Assembly: GCA_000283575.1 (NCBI GenBank)
Contig: AP012044.1
Span: 1,736,001 to 1,800,000, forward strand
Length of the DNA: 64,000 nt
From: Oscillibacter valericigenes Sjm18-20
GTDB lineage: Bacteria > Bacillota > Clostridia > Oscillospirales > Oscillospiraceae
Direction of reading: 5' to 3'
The number at the start of each line of letters is the position of its first letter. The first letter of the stretch is position 1. Below, piece by piece: positions 23,582 through 32,465 of the stretch. A model generated the notes under the pieces. The model made no database searches, was not told the origin of the DNA, and saw only the letters and a program-made list of their open reading frames with translations. The translations under genes were made by a program, and so were the position numbers.

Positions 23582-24880
23582 TTGACAAAATATGTAGTCC
23601 GGGGCGGTAAGCCCCTGTTTGGTGAAGTGGAGATCAGCGGCGCGAAAAATGCGGCCGTGGCGATTCTCCCCGCCACGCTTCTGGTAGACGGAATTTGCCG
23701 CATCGAGAACATCCCTCAGATCTCCGATGTGCATCTGTTTTTTACCATTTTGGATGAACTGGGGGCGTCTGTCCGCTCCATTAATCCCCACACGGTGGAG
23801 ATCGACTGTACACATATTCGATCCACACGCACCTCCTATGAGATGGCGCGGCGTATCCGCGCGTCCTATTATCTGATCGGCGCGCTGCTGGGCCGCTTTG
23901 CGAAGGCTGAAGTGGCCATGCCCGGCGGGTGCAATTTCGGCGTCCGCCCTATTGACCAGCACATTAAGGGCTTTAAGGCTCTGGGGGCTGATGTGGTGGT
24001 GGAGGGCGGTTTTATTCATGCCTCCTGCGAAGAGCCTCGGCTACATGGAGCCTGCATTTATCTGGACGTGGTTTCCGTTGGCGCGACGATGAATATTATG
24101 ATGGCCTCCGTTTTGGCAGAGGGCAGCACCGTCATTGAAAACGCGGCAAAGGAGCCCCACATCGTGGATCTGGCCAACTTTCTGAACTCCATGGGAGCTA
24201 ACATTCGGGGAGCGGGTACCGATACCATTAAAATTCAGGGGGTTTGCCGTCTGCGGGGCGGAAGCTATGCGATTATCCCCGACCAGATTGAAGCCGGAAC
24301 CTACATGGCGGCGGTTGCCGCCACCGGCGGGCAGGTCCTTGTGAAAAATATTATTCCCAAGCACATGGATTGTATCACCGCCAAGCTGCAGGAGTGCGGC
24401 GTGGAGGTGGAGGAGCGGGAGGATACGCTTCTGGTGCGGCGTAGCGAGCCGCTGCACAAGACCAATGTGAAGACCATGCCCTATCCCGGCTTCCCCACGG
24501 ATATGCAACCTCAAATGACCACGGTTCTCTCTCTGGCGGAGGGTACGTCGCTTGTGACGGAGAGCGTGTGGAACAATCGCTACCGGTATGTGGACGAACT
24601 CAAACGCATGGGGGCATGCATCCAGGTGGATGATAAAACTGCCGTGGTCCAAGGGGTGGATCATCTTACCGGCGCGCCCATTCAGGCCTGCGATCTGCGG
24701 GCGGGCGCGGCGCTGGTCATTGCGGCGCTGGCGGCGAAGGGCGAATCGGAAATCAGCTGTGTACAGTATATCGAGCGGGGTTACGAGCGCATCGTGGACA
24801 AGCTCCGGGCGCTGGGAGCCGATATCCGAGTGGTGGAAGAGCCAGGGGAAACCGACCAGCTGGAAGCTCACATCGGCTGA
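23582..24880 (+). CDS. murA: UDP-N-acetylglucosamine 1-carboxyvinyltransferase (432 aa)
   Basis: MurA transfers enolpyruvate from PEP to UDP-GlcNAc, the first committed step of peptidoglycan synthesis. Key parts: GAKNAAVAIL with the Lys-Asn pair, ARRIRASYYLIGALLGRF, the loop PGGCNFGVRPIDQHIKGF with the catalytic (fosfomycin target) Cys about residue 117, and the C-terminal ERGYERIVDKLRALGADI. The loop reads CNFG rather than the usual CAIG. TTG at 23582 is the chosen start since AGAGAGGG is eight bases before; TTG at 23576 is too close. It is alone between walI and walJ with its own promoter. Confidence 0.95.
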   Translation: MTKYVVRGGKPLFGEVEISGAKNAAVAILPATLLVDGICRIENIPQISDVHLFFTILDELGASVRSINPHTVEIDCTHIRSTRTSYEMARRIRASYYLIGALLGRFAKAEVAMPGGCNFGVRPIDQHIKGFKALGADVVVEGGFIHASCEEPRLHGACIYLDVVSVGATMNIMMASVLAEGSTVIENAAKEPHIVDLANFLNSMGANIRGAGTDTIKIQGVCRLRGGSYAIIPDQIEAGTYMAAVAATGGQVLVKNIIPKHMDCITAKLQECGVEVEEREDTLLVRRSEPLHKTNVKTMPYPGFPTDMQPQMTTVLSLAEGTSLVTESVWNNRYRYVDELKRMGACIQVDDKTAVVQGVDHLTGAPIQACDLRAGAALVIAALAAKGESEISCVQYIERGYERIVDKLRALGADIRVVEEPGETDQLEAHIG

Positions 24881-24988
24881 AATAAAGTACGCTTCGATGG
24901 GACCCGTCTGCGGTGATTTTTCCCATCGTTCCCTCTGATTTCTTGGAAAAGATGGGGCGCGCAGACCTTTTTGTCAAATCACATCCGC

Positions 24989-25036
24989 GTCCGCGATGGA
25001 GGTCGCCGACTTTCGTCGACCACCTCCATCACGGAC
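24989..25036 (+). terminator. Long hairpin downstream of murA
   Basis: Twenty-two bases (24989-25010) pair with 25015-25036 at 19 positions around TTTC, followed by GCACTTTTCTCG. A second small hairpin (CAGCGGC/GCCGCTG, about 25051-25070) follows. The rest of 24881-25113 has no gene. Confidence 0.65.
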
Positions 25037-25113
25037 GCACTTTTCTCGTCAGCGGCGAATAAGCCGCTGATAACGCCACTCACCGCATATTCTGAACGCA
25101 CGGAGGACTTTTT

Positions 25114-25899
25114 TTGACTACTTTACATACGCTTGCCAGCGGCTCCTCCGGCAACGCCGCCTTACTGGAACAGGACGGCGTCTGCCTCCTTGTGGACGTG
25201 GGCATCTCCTGCCGCCGCATCACCGCCGCTCTGCGGGAACTGGGCCGGTCGCTGGACGACCTGTCCGGAATCCTCATCACCCATACGCACACCGACCACA
25301 TAGCGGGGCTGCAAACTCTTTTGAAGAGGTGGAGCGGTCCCGTTTTTGCCAGCGAAGCCGCTGGCCGGGACTTGCGGCGGCGGCTGGCCGGAATGGAAGG
25401 CCGTCTGTCACCCTTCATGCTGGGCGAGCGATTCACAGTGGACGGCTGTGATGTGGACCCCTTCCCCACCTCCCATGACGCGCCCGGCTCCGCCGGATTC
25501 CGCATTGGGGATTTCGGCCTTTTGACCGATACGGGATACGTTACCGACGAGGCTGCATATACACTCTCCGGCGTACCGCTGCTGGTGCTGGAGGCCAATC
25601 ACGATGTGGATATGCTGCGCGGGGGCACATATCCCTATTATTTGAAGCAGCGCATTTTGAGCGACGAGGGGCATCTGAGCAACGAAGCCGCGGCGAGGTT
25701 TGCGGTGCAATCCTGCCGGGATGGGACGCTGGAAGTGGTGCTGGCTCATCTGAGCCGGGACAACAACACGCCGGGCGCGGCGCTTTCCGCCGTGTCCGCC
25801 GCACTGGCGGAGGCCGGGGAAACTCCCGCTCTGTCCGTGGCCTCCAGAGATTGCCTGGGTCCCTGCCATAAAGTATCGGAGGCCGTATGCAAAAAGTGA
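25114..25899 (+). CDS. walJ: WalJ (YycJ) MBL-fold metallohydrolase (261 aa)
   Basis: This protein belongs to the metallo-beta-lactamase fold and is linked to wal operons. The metal motif is THTHTDH (residues about 53-59), preceded by LASGSSGNAALLEQDG and VDVGISCRRI, both typical of YycJ. Later metal ligands are seen in LEANHDVDMLRGG and HLSNEAA, with VLAHLSRDNNTPGAAL at the end. It likely acts as a nuclease. The TTG start follows CGGAGGAC. The last 13 bases overlap rlmH. Confidence 0.9.
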   Translation: MTTLHTLASGSSGNAALLEQDGVCLLVDVGISCRRITAALRELGRSLDDLSGILITHTHTDHIAGLQTLLKRWSGPVFASEAAGRDLRRRLAGMEGRLSPFMLGERFTVDGCDVDPFPTSHDAPGSAGFRIGDFGLLTDTGYVTDEAAYTLSGVPLLVLEANHDVDMLRGGTYPYYLKQRILSDEGHLSNEAAARFAVQSCRDGTLEVVLAHLSRDNNTPGAALSAVSAALAEAGETPALSVASRDCLGPCHKVSEAVCKK

Positions 25900-26369
25900 C
25901 CATCCTGTGTGTTGGAAAATTAAAGGAACGGTTTTATGTGGACGCCGCGGCGGAATATGAAAAGCGGCTGTCCCGATTCTGCAAGCTTGAAATCGCAGAG
26001 TTGGCCGAAGCGCGGCTGAGCGAAACGCCGTCTCCCGCTGAGATTGAGCAGGCCCTTTTGGAGGAAGCCAGCAGGGTGGAATCCAAGCTCCCCAAATTCG
26101 GCGTGCTGATCGCGCTTTGCATTGAGGGAACGGAGCTCAGCTCCCCGGCTCTTGCGGAGGCGCTGAACCGCTTTGCCGTCTTCGGCGCGTCCCAGCTCAC
26201 CTTTTTGATCGGCGGCAGCGTGGGGCTTCATCCGTCGCTGAAAGCCCGGGCGGATCTGCGATTGTCCATGTCTCCCATGACCTTCCCCCACCATCTGGCG
26301 CGGGTAATGCTGCTGGAGCAGATTTACCGGGCGTATCAGATTCAAGCGGGAAGCCGCTATCATAAATAA
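25887..26369 (+). CDS. rlmH: 23S rRNA pseudouridine-1915 N3-methyltransferase (160 aa)
   Basis: RlmH methylates pseudouridine 1915 in helix 69 of 23S rRNA on the assembled ribosome. It is a SPOUT enzyme: FLIGGSVGLHPSLKARADLR, LSMSPMTFPHHLARVMLLEQ and the ending YRAYQIQAGSRYHK make the knotted AdoMet site and the invariant tail. Full length is present. It overlaps walJ by 13 bases, the usual neighbour order in Firmicutes. Confidence 0.96.
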   Translation: MQKVTILCVGKLKERFYVDAAAEYEKRLSRFCKLEIAELAEARLSETPSPAEIEQALLEEASRVESKLPKFGVLIALCIEGTELSSPALAEALNRFAVFGASQLTFLIGGSVGLHPSLKARADLRLSMSPMTFPHHLARVMLLEQIYRAYQIQAGSRYHK

Positions 26370-26425
26370 TTCTTTGAGAATTGGACTTAAAAATTTTTAA
26401 AAATTTCAGAAAAAAGGAGGAACCT

Positions 26426-26731
26426 ATGAAGGATGAAACCAGCTGGGGCTTCCGTCGGGGCGACCTGCCGGAGCACTGGCCCACCGGCCCGGACGGCCAG
26501 CCGGAGCAGGCCGCGCTGCTGATCGCGGCACAGTCGGAACTAGGCGGCGGTGCGGACGTGCTGCTGTCCATGCTGGGCGGCTGCGGCATCCCTGCGTTCA
26601 AGTCCGGCACCCTGGGCAAGGTTATCTTCGGCTTTGCCGGACGGGGCGTGGACATTTATGTCCCCCAGTCCATGCTGGAAGACGCCAAATTGATTCTGGA
26701 TCATCCCGCCCGGTTGGGCGATGAAGAATAA
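26426..26731 (+). CDS. DUF2007-type small protein (101 aa)
   Basis: The start at 26426 stands after AAAAAAGGAGG; the longer frame upstream lacks a site. The core AALLIAAQSELGGGADVLLS and then MLGGCGIPAFK with GVDIYVPQSMLEDAKLILDH matches the ferredoxin-like DUF2007 fold, proteins with one small domain often described as putative signal-transducing proteins. No membrane segment. It lies 15 bases before the phosphohexomutase gene and is likely in one operon with it. Confidence 0.8.
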   Translation: MKDETSWGFRRGDLPEHWPTGPDGQPEQAALLIAAQSELGGGADVLLSMLGGCGIPAFKSGTLGKVIFGFAGRGVDIYVPQSMLEDAKLILDHPARLGDEE

Positions 26732-26745
26732 AAGGAGGAAAATCC

Positions 26746-28473
26746 ATGGAATTCATGCAGGAGTATGAAAAGTGGCTGAAAAGTCCCGCTTTGTCTCAGT
26801 CGGAGAAGGACGAGCTGTCCGCGCTGAAGAGCGCCCCCAAGGAAATTGAAGCCCGGTTCTATGGCCCTCTGGAGTTCGGCACCGCCGGACTGCGGGGCAC
26901 TATGGCCGTGGGGCTGCACAATATGAATATCCACGTGATCCGCCACGCCACCCAGGCCTTTGCCGAGGTGATTCTGGCGGAGGGCGGAGATGCGGCCGCG
27001 CGGGGCGTCGCCATCTGCATGGACTGCCGCAACCACTCCCTGGAATTTGCACGGGAAGCTGCCGGTGTATGCGTTGCCAACGGCGTTACCGTCCGCATCT
27101 TTGAGTCACTCCGCCCCACACCGGAACTGAGCTTCGCCGTGCGGGAGTACGGCTGCATCGCGGGCATCAACGTCACTGCCAGCCATAACCCAAAAGAGTA
27201 CAACGGCTACAAGGTCTACTGGGAGGATGGCGCGCAGCTGCCGCCCCACCACGCCGCGGCGGTCGCAAAAAAGATGTCGGAGATCGATATCTTTGATGGA
27301 GTGAAGACCATGGCGTGGGAAGACGCGTTGAAATCCGGCCACGTCACTGTGATGGGCGAGGAAACCGACCAGAGATTCATGGCGCAGGTCACCGCGATGA
27401 TCAACGACCGGGAGAGTGTCGCCAAAGTGGCGGATACCTTCAAGATGGTGTACACCCCGTTCCACGGCTGCGGCTACAAGCTGGTGCCGGAAGCCCTGCG
27501 GGCACTGGGCATGAAGCACATCCTCTGCGAGCCGAAGCAGATGGTCATCGACGGCAATTTCCCAACCGTGGTTTCCCCAAACCCGGAAAACCCGGAGGGC
27601 TTTTATCTGGCCATTGACCTTGCTAAGGCCAACGACGTGGATTTCATTCTGGGTACCGACCCGGACAGCGACCGCGTGGGGATTATGGTGCGGGACAGAA
27701 GCGGCGGGTTCCGCCCCGTCACCGGCAACCAGACAGGCGTATTGCTGCTGGACTATCTGATCGGGGCCATGAAGCGGGCCCGACGGCTGCCCGAGCGGCC
27801 GGTGGCCCTGAAGACCATCGTCACCACGGAAATGGCCCGGAAGGTGGCGGAATCCAACGGCGTAAAGTGCTTTGACACCTTCACCGGTTTCAAATTTATG
27901 GCGGAGAAGAAGAACGCCCTGGAAGATAGCGGCGAGGGGAAGGTCATCTTTTCCTATGAGGAGTCTTACGGCTATATGCTGGGCGATTACGTCCGGGACA
28001 AGGATGCTGTCACTGCCTCCATGCTGCTCACCGAAATGGCCGCATGGTATGCCGCGCAAGGGATGACGCTGTTTGACGCACTGGAAAAGCTGTATGAAAA
28101 ATATGGGCAGTACGCCGAGAAGACCTATAATCTGGTGATGCCGGGTCTGGACGGCTTGAAGGACATGGCAGAGCTGATGAAGTCCCTGCGGGAAAACCCG
28201 CCCGCCGAGATCGGCGGCATACGTGTGACGGTCCGCAAGGACTATGCCGACGGGACTGTGACCGACTGCGCCACCGGCGCTAAAAGCAAAATGGAGCTGT
28301 CCGGGTCCAACGTCCTGCGGTTCGAGATGGCGGACGGCACTTCGATCATTGCCCGTCCCTCCGGCACAGAGCCCAAAATCAAGGTCTATATCCTCACACT
28401 AGGGGCCGATCAGGATGTTTGCGCCGCGAATCTTGAGAAATACGGCGCATGGGCGGCGGCTCTGCAAAAGTGA
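26746..28473 (+). CDS. Phosphoglucomutase/phosphomannomutase (575 aa)
   Basis: This enzyme moves phosphate between C1 and C6 of hexoses and feeds sugar nucleotide synthesis. The active-site serine loop is VTASHNPKEYNGYKVYWEDG (residues about 144-163), the Mg loop is GTDPDSDRVGIMV, the sugar loop includes SYEESYGYMLGDYV, and the C-terminal phosphate loop is IARPSGTEPKIKVY. Length and the EFGTAGLRGTM opening fit the large Firmicutes PgcA group. The end of this gene is intact, although an IS3 element follows directly. Confidence 0.95.
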   Translation: MEFMQEYEKWLKSPALSQSEKDELSALKSAPKEIEARFYGPLEFGTAGLRGTMAVGLHNMNIHVIRHATQAFAEVILAEGGDAAARGVAICMDCRNHSLEFAREAAGVCVANGVTVRIFESLRPTPELSFAVREYGCIAGINVTASHNPKEYNGYKVYWEDGAQLPPHHAAAVAKKMSEIDIFDGVKTMAWEDALKSGHVTVMGEETDQRFMAQVTAMINDRESVAKVADTFKMVYTPFHGCGYKLVPEALRALGMKHILCEPKQMVIDGNFPTVVSPNPENPEGFYLAIDLAKANDVDFILGTDPDSDRVGIMVRDRSGGFRPVTGNQTGVLLLDYLIGAMKRARRLPERPVALKTIVTTEMARKVAESNGVKCFDTFTGFKFMAEKKNALEDSGEGKVIFSYEESYGYMLGDYVRDKDAVTASMLLTEMAAWYAAQGMTLFDALEKLYEKYGQYAEKTYNLVMPGLDGLKDMAELMKSLRENPPAEIGGIRVTVRKDYADGTVTDCATGAKSKMELSGSNVLRFEMADGTSIIARPSGTEPKIKVYILTLGADQDVCAANLEKYGAWAAALQK

Positions 28474-28793
28474 GGACGCCGCAGGAGGAAACTGCCGGGA
28501 AAAAGTGGAGGGATATCATAAAGGAGTTCAAAGAAGAAGCAGTCAAGCTGTCCGATGAAATCGGTGTAAAGCAGGCGGCGGCACAACTGGGCATTCCGTA
28601 CTACTCTCTGGCGGAGTGGCGGCAAAAGCGAAAGGCCTTCGGAGATCACGCCTTCGTCGGCAGCGGCATTCGCCGCGACGCGCCGCTTTCCGAGAACGAG
28701 CGCCGGCTGATGAAGGAAATCACGGAACAGCGGAAAGCCAATGAGATTCTCAAGGATGCGCTGGGCTTTTTCGCCAAAGACCGGAAACGGTAA
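28470..28793 (+). CDS. IS3 transposase OrfA (107 aa)
   Basis: OrfA binds the element ends. The helix-turn-helix part reads FKEEAVKLSDEIGVKQAAAQ then LGIPYYSLAEWRQKRKAFGD, and a leucine-zipper-like helix follows (ENERRLMKEITEQRKANEIL) up to FFAKDRKR. The only in-frame starts are a GTG at 28470, overlapping the mutase stop as GTGA, or an ATG inside the mutase gene. The first 25 residues do not look like a normal orfA start, so the left part may be foreign. Ribosomes would shift -1 near the end to make OrfAB. Confidence 0.75.
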   Translation: MRTPQEETAGKKWRDIIKEFKEEAVKLSDEIGVKQAAAQLGIPYYSLAEWRQKRKAFGDHAFVGSGIRRDAPLSENERRLMKEITEQRKANEILKDALGFFAKDRKR

Positions 28794-29675
28794 AGCCGGA
28801 GCGGTTCTGCGTTCATGCCATGTGCCGGGTTGTGAAAGTCAGTGAATCCGGGTACTACCGCTTTTTGCAGTCGGCTGGCAAGCCAAAACCGTGGCAGGAG
28901 ATTTATAACGAAAATCCGGACAATGACAATTATGGCGTTGGCCGAATCCTTCTGGCGCTTACGCAGCGCGGTATTGCGGTAAGCCGCAACAGCGTACGGC
29001 GAGCCATGAACCGTGGAGGTTTGCTCCATCGTTCTTCTCGTCACTCCAGCAGTCTTACAAAAGCAGACTTGGCTGCGCAGAAGGCGGAGAACCTGATTCA
29101 CCGGGATTTTACCGCAGACACCCCTAACCGGAAGTGGCTGACAGATATCACGCAGATCCAGTGTCAGGACGGCAAGCTGTACCTGGCGGCAGTTCTGGAC
29201 TGTTATAACGGAGAGATCGTCGGTCTTGCCATGGATGACAACATGAAGGAGGAGCTGTGTATCCGGGCGTTTCGGTCTGCCTGCCAGGCGCAGGGAGCCT
29301 ATGGAATGACCCTGCACAGCGACCGCGGCAGCCAATTTACCAGTTCCTCATTTCGGAAGGTGCTGGCGCAATACAGTGCGGTTCAAAGCATGAGCGGTAC
29401 GGAACACTGCTACGACAACGCCAGAATGGAGAGCTTTTTTGCTACGCTGAAGAAGGAAAAACTCTATCGAATCCGGACGGAGCGGATTCCCATGGCACAG
29501 GTGAAGAGCATCGTGTTCCGGTACATCATGACCTACTATAACCGCCAGCGAATCTACACCGCTAACCCCGGCGGCCTGCCGCCGGCCACATATCGTCAGG
29601 CCGCCAGAGGCCTGGCCGCATAAGCCCCAGATTTTGGGTGTTCACATTCTGCACGGTTCTTGACTGCTCCAAGCT
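28474..29675 (+). mobile_element. IS3-family insertion sequence
   Basis: This element consists of an HTH orfA and a DDE orfB in the -1 frame relative to it, the IS3 plan. The right end lies between the orfB stop (29623) and the kinase stop at 29678. The left end cannot be placed: no inverted match to the right-end DNA was found after the mutase stop, so the element may be trimmed on the left. Confidence 0.65.
28820..29623 (+). CDS. IS3 transposase OrfB, DDE catalytic part (267 aa)
   Basis: This is the rve-type catalytic domain. The DDE residues are in KWLTDITQIQ, TLHSDRGSQFTS and NARMESFFATLKKEKLY. The N-terminal MCRVVKVSESGYYRFLQSAG is the usual OrfB opening. The frame is open upstream to overlap orfA (reading TVKPERFCVHAM), in agreement with a -1 frameshift product. 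All catalytic residues are intact, so it could be active if the ends are complete. Confidence 0.88.
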   Translation: MCRVVKVSESGYYRFLQSAGKPKPWQEIYNENPDNDNYGVGRILLALTQRGIAVSRNSVRRAMNRGGLLHRSSRHSSSLTKADLAAQKAENLIHRDFTADTPNRKWLTDITQIQCQDGKLYLAAVLDCYNGEIVGLAMDDNMKEELCIRAFRSACQAQGAYGMTLHSDRGSQFTSSSFRKVLAQYSAVQSMSGTEHCYDNARMESFFATLKKEKLYRIRTERIPMAQVKSIVFRYIMTYYNRQRIYTANPGGLPPATYRQAARGLAA

Positions 29676-29677
29676 GC

Positions 29678-31042
29678 TCATTTTGGAAAGGTCAGGGTTG
29701 TTGTAAATCCATGATTCACAACGCTCTTTATCTGCATGTGCATGGTTCCCTCATGGGCTTCCGCAATCTGCCGGACAAGCAGCGGCCCTAAACCGTGTCT
29801 CAGATCCAGCCTTTCATCCGTGCTGTTCATGTAATGAGGCTTTTCTTCTAATTCTTGAAGCTTTTCAGGCGATAATCCAATGCCATCATCAGCGATAATC
29901 AGGTTAATCGAACAATCGGAGCAATCAAGCGACAGCCTAATATGACAGCCTTGCGGATTGTGATTTATGCTGTTCTGTACCAAATTGTTTACAGCCCGTG
30001 AGATTAAACGGGGATCACAGTCCATTGCGGCAGTTTCAGCAGCCGGGGTAATTTCAATATCAATGGAATAAATATCGGAAACGCCTGTATTGAATAAATC
30101 CGCCACATAGGAACGCAGCAGCTTCGATAATCTGACAGGCTCCTTGTGTAACGGCTGCATTTCATATTCCAACTGTGATACCAAATTTAAGTCCTGCACC
30201 AGCTCTTTCATCTTGATACTTTGGCTCCGGATAATTTTCGCCTGTTCCTTAATAGAACTGTCTGCGGCATTGCTGTCCGCGATACGCCCTGCATACCCCA
30301 TAATCATAGAAAGTGGCGTTCGTATGTCATGGGAAACGCCGCTGATCCAATCGGCACGTGCTTCATTTTGCCTGCTTAATATCTTTGATGCCTTATTCAC
30401 GCTTTCGGCCACCGCAGACAACTCCCCGCGTATGGCAAGTGATACCGGCTTACCATTTGAGAGCGTTTCGATGGATGAAATAATCGGCTCTGTACTCTTG
30501 ATGATTTCCCGTTTCGACAAATGGTAGGAAAGAAACAGCAGAAGCAGATCAACAGCTAACATTCCCGAAAAATAAAGCGGAAGGGTTCGGATAGCTTGGA
30601 TGGAAAAGTAATTGCTTGTGAGTTTGGTATAGCTGTCTTTCGGATAGCCCAATACCAGCAGGCAATCCTCAGCGTTCCAGACGAAAACAGGGTAATCCGC
30701 AAGATACCCTCTGGAAAAAACGGCTAAATCCTGAGCGGTATAGCTGTCTGGAATATCCTCCGGCGTATCAACCGACCACGCACACTGTCCCTCCGGGTTC
30801 AGGAACATGGCCCCAATGTGGTTGCTCTCTAGCTTTTGCCGGGCATTCTCCGATATGCCGCCTAAATTAGAGGCTTCTGCAATTTCCTCTAACATATTTT
30901 GCGGAGATGTGTCACCGTAGTCTTTGATAATGACATTATGAAACGTCCAGCCAAAAGAGACTGCATTTATCAGCAACAAGACGATTACAAAGACAGTAAA
31001 GGAAACCAAATGCTTTGCAATATATCTCCCAAATGATTTCAT
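29678..31042 (-). CDS. Sensor histidine kinase (454 aa)
   Basis: This two-TM kinase has a first helix at VSFTVFVIVLLLINAVSFGW, an extracellular part of about 120 residues, a second helix near residues 150-168, then HisKA with the phosphorylated His about residue 236 in GVSHDIRTPLSMIMGYAG. HATPase boxes are NNLVQNSINHNPQG, IADDGIGLSPEKL and RHGLGPLLVRQIAEAHEG. It lies four bases after the regulator gene and forms a pair with it. The ligand is unknown; antimicrobial peptide or antibiotic sensing is common in this group. It ends close to the IS3 right end but looks complete. Confidence 0.88.
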   Translation of the reverse strand: MKSFGRYIAKHLVSFTVFVIVLLLINAVSFGWTFHNVIIKDYGDTSPQNMLEEIAEASNLGGISENARQKLESNHIGAMFLNPEGQCAWSVDTPEDIPDSYTAQDLAVFSRGYLADYPVFVWNAEDCLLVLGYPKDSYTKLTSNYFSIQAIRTLPLYFSGMLAVDLLLLFLSYHLSKREIIKSTEPIISSIETLSNGKPVSLAIRGELSAVAESVNKASKILSRQNEARADWISGVSHDIRTPLSMIMGYAGRIADSNAADSSIKEQAKIIRSQSIKMKELVQDLNLVSQLEYEMQPLHKEPVRLSKLLRSYVADLFNTGVSDIYSIDIEITPAAETAAMDCDPRLISRAVNNLVQNSINHNPQGCHIRLSLDCSDCSINLIIADDGIGLSPEKLQELEEKPHYMNSTDERLDLRHGLGPLLVRQIAEAHEGTMHMQIKSVVNHGFTTTLTFPK

Positions 31043-31046
31043 GGCA

Positions 31047-31715
31047 TCACTTCCTTGTATTCAGCTTATAGCCTAATCCCTTAATTGTAATGAGAGAAAC
31101 CGGCTTTGACGGGTCTGTTTCTATCTTTTCCCTTATGCGCCGTACATGGGCATTCAGACTGTTCTCATATCCAAAAGGATTATCCCCCCATAGGGCCTCG
31201 CAAAGTGCGTCCACAGTGACAATTTTCCCCTCATTCCGGGCAAGTGTTTCAAGCAAAGTATGCTCTTTGGCTGTTAAAGGAATGACGTCGCCATTCCTGA
31301 CTACCTCGGCTCGGCTGAAATCAATCGTACAACTGTCCAACATCAGCAGTGGGGCGTCCTCCTTGTAACACCGCCGCAGGACAGCGTGGACGCGTAACAG
31401 TAATTCCTGCGGCAAAAACGGTTTGACAATGTAGTCATCCGCGCCAAGGCCCAGACCGGCCAGTTTGTCCGTTGCTTCGTCCTTTGCCGTGAGAAAAATA
31501 ATTGGCACATCTGTAAAGACGCGCATTTGCTGCAAAAGAGAGAACCCGTCTCCGTCCGGCAGCATCACATCCAGAATTGCCAAATCCGGTTTTTCTTCTT
31601 TTGCGGCTGCAATGCCCTCTTGGACAGAAGCAGCCGTGACGATATTTTCAAACCCGTCGTCTGTCAGGATGGCCGCCACCATTTTGAGTAAATCTGGCTC
31701 GTCATCAACCAACAT
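31047..31715 (-). CDS. OmpR-family response regulator (222 aa)
   Basis: The receiver domain has the acidic pair DDE at residues 4-6, Asp49 in LAILDVMLPDGDG and the Lys in DDYIVKPFLP. The winged-helix part includes LTAKEHTLLETLARNEGKIV and GYENSLNAHVRRIREKIETD. The ATG at 31715 opens MLVDDEPDLL; most relatives have four or five more residues before this, but there is a TAA just upstream in frame, so this is the start unless a weak codon is used. No strong ribosome site is present. Its target genes are not evident nearby. Confidence 0.85.
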   Translation of the reverse strand: MLVDDEPDLLKMVAAILTDDGFENIVTAASVQEGIAAAKEEKPDLAILDVMLPDGDGFSLLQQMRVFTDVPIIFLTAKDEATDKLAGLGLGADDYIVKPFLPQELLLRVHAVLRRCYKEDAPLLMLDSCTIDFSRAEVVRNGDVIPLTAKEHTLLETLARNEGKIVTVDALCEALWGDNPFGYENSLNAHVRRIREKIETDPSKPVSLITIKGLGYKLNTRK

Positions 31716-31767
31716 GATTTTTTTGCTTTAAAAATGAATTGTCCACAGCGTCGCCTCCATCAAAATT

Positions 31768-31778
31768 ATTATAGCATA
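31768..31778 (-). promoter_or_regulatory. Promoter of the two-component operon
   Basis: On the minus strand TATGCTATAAT gives an extended -10 element about 50 bases before the regulator start. The -35 area is poor, so activation, perhaps by the regulator itself, would be expected. Confidence 0.5.
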
Positions 31779-31906
31779 GAGTGCCTGATTTAGGTGTCGC
31801 CTTGTTGAAAAGTAAGGTAAAGGCTACGAAGGATAAGCCGAGCGTAGGAGCGTTCCTGCCTCACTCTGGTGGAGACGGGCGGCTCGCGGAAAACAAAATG
31901 TAGCAG

Positions 31907-32158
31907 TTGGCCGCTATTGAGGATTGGCCCGAGACACAGAAGATGCGGGCAGTTGAGAATGCCAAGCTACATATCGGGCTTGATTTGGAGAATGAGGAGC
32001 TGCGGCAGCGGCTGACGGGAGGAATTTTGCTGAACTGCATGAGCCGGAACGAGTATCCTTTCCGCCTGCTGAATTTACCTGATGTAAACGAAAGAGATTT
32101 CTACCGACGTAAGGATTCGTTTTTCGCGGAGATTGCAAAGTTTTTGAGGATTATCTGA
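31907..32158 (+). pseudogene. Remnant of phage late transcription regulator
   Basis: The frame 31907-32158 reads as the C-terminal 80 residues of a sigma-like/ArpU-type phage regulator, with RLLNLPDVNERDFYRRKDSF then FAEIAKFLRII matching the last helix pair (fxYRRKxxF). The N-terminal half is missing: the DNA before it, up to the regulator promoter at 31790, shows no matching frame. Such regulators switch on the terminase operon, and the terminase-like gene is 770 bases downstream. The start would be a TTG without a site, so it is likely dead. Confidence 0.5.
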
Positions 32159-32465
32159 AAGTTGGCACTGTGGCGCTTAATAAAAGCATATTATGCTAGT
32201 ATGGGTTTCCAAAATCCAAGGATTTTCTCCGAACGGAGGTCGTCCGAAACGGCGGCTCCCTAATATGCAGAGCAGCCAACAGGTTGTAGCGGGCCAACAC
32301 CGCAACTCTGCGCAAATCAAGAAGCCGACTGCCTACGAGTGGCCGATTTCTTTATGGTCACAAGTGGGGTATTGTCTGTGCTGATTTTGTAGGTAGGGGT
32401 GGGAGCCGTAGCGCAGAACGCGCCAATTATACGTGCATCGAATACAATGGGCGTGGAAGGAGTGG
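32159..32465 (+). other. Gene-free stretch before remnant late genes
   Basis: This holds TTGGCACTGTGG, then ATTATGCTAGTATGG, a layout similar to the late promoter found between ArpU-type regulators and terminase genes. The rest shows no supported frame; a plus-strand open frame at 32193-32384 has no ribosome site and no family-like pattern. Confidence 0.35.

Noticed and set aside
27106..28059. Minus-strand open frame (317 aa) opposite the phosphohexomutase
   Set aside because: The plus-strand gene has all catalytic loops; the antisense frame shows no known fold.
32193..32384. Plus-strand frame of 63 aa in the degraded prophage
   Set aside because: No start signal and no family resemblance; better explained as promoter and decayed DNA.
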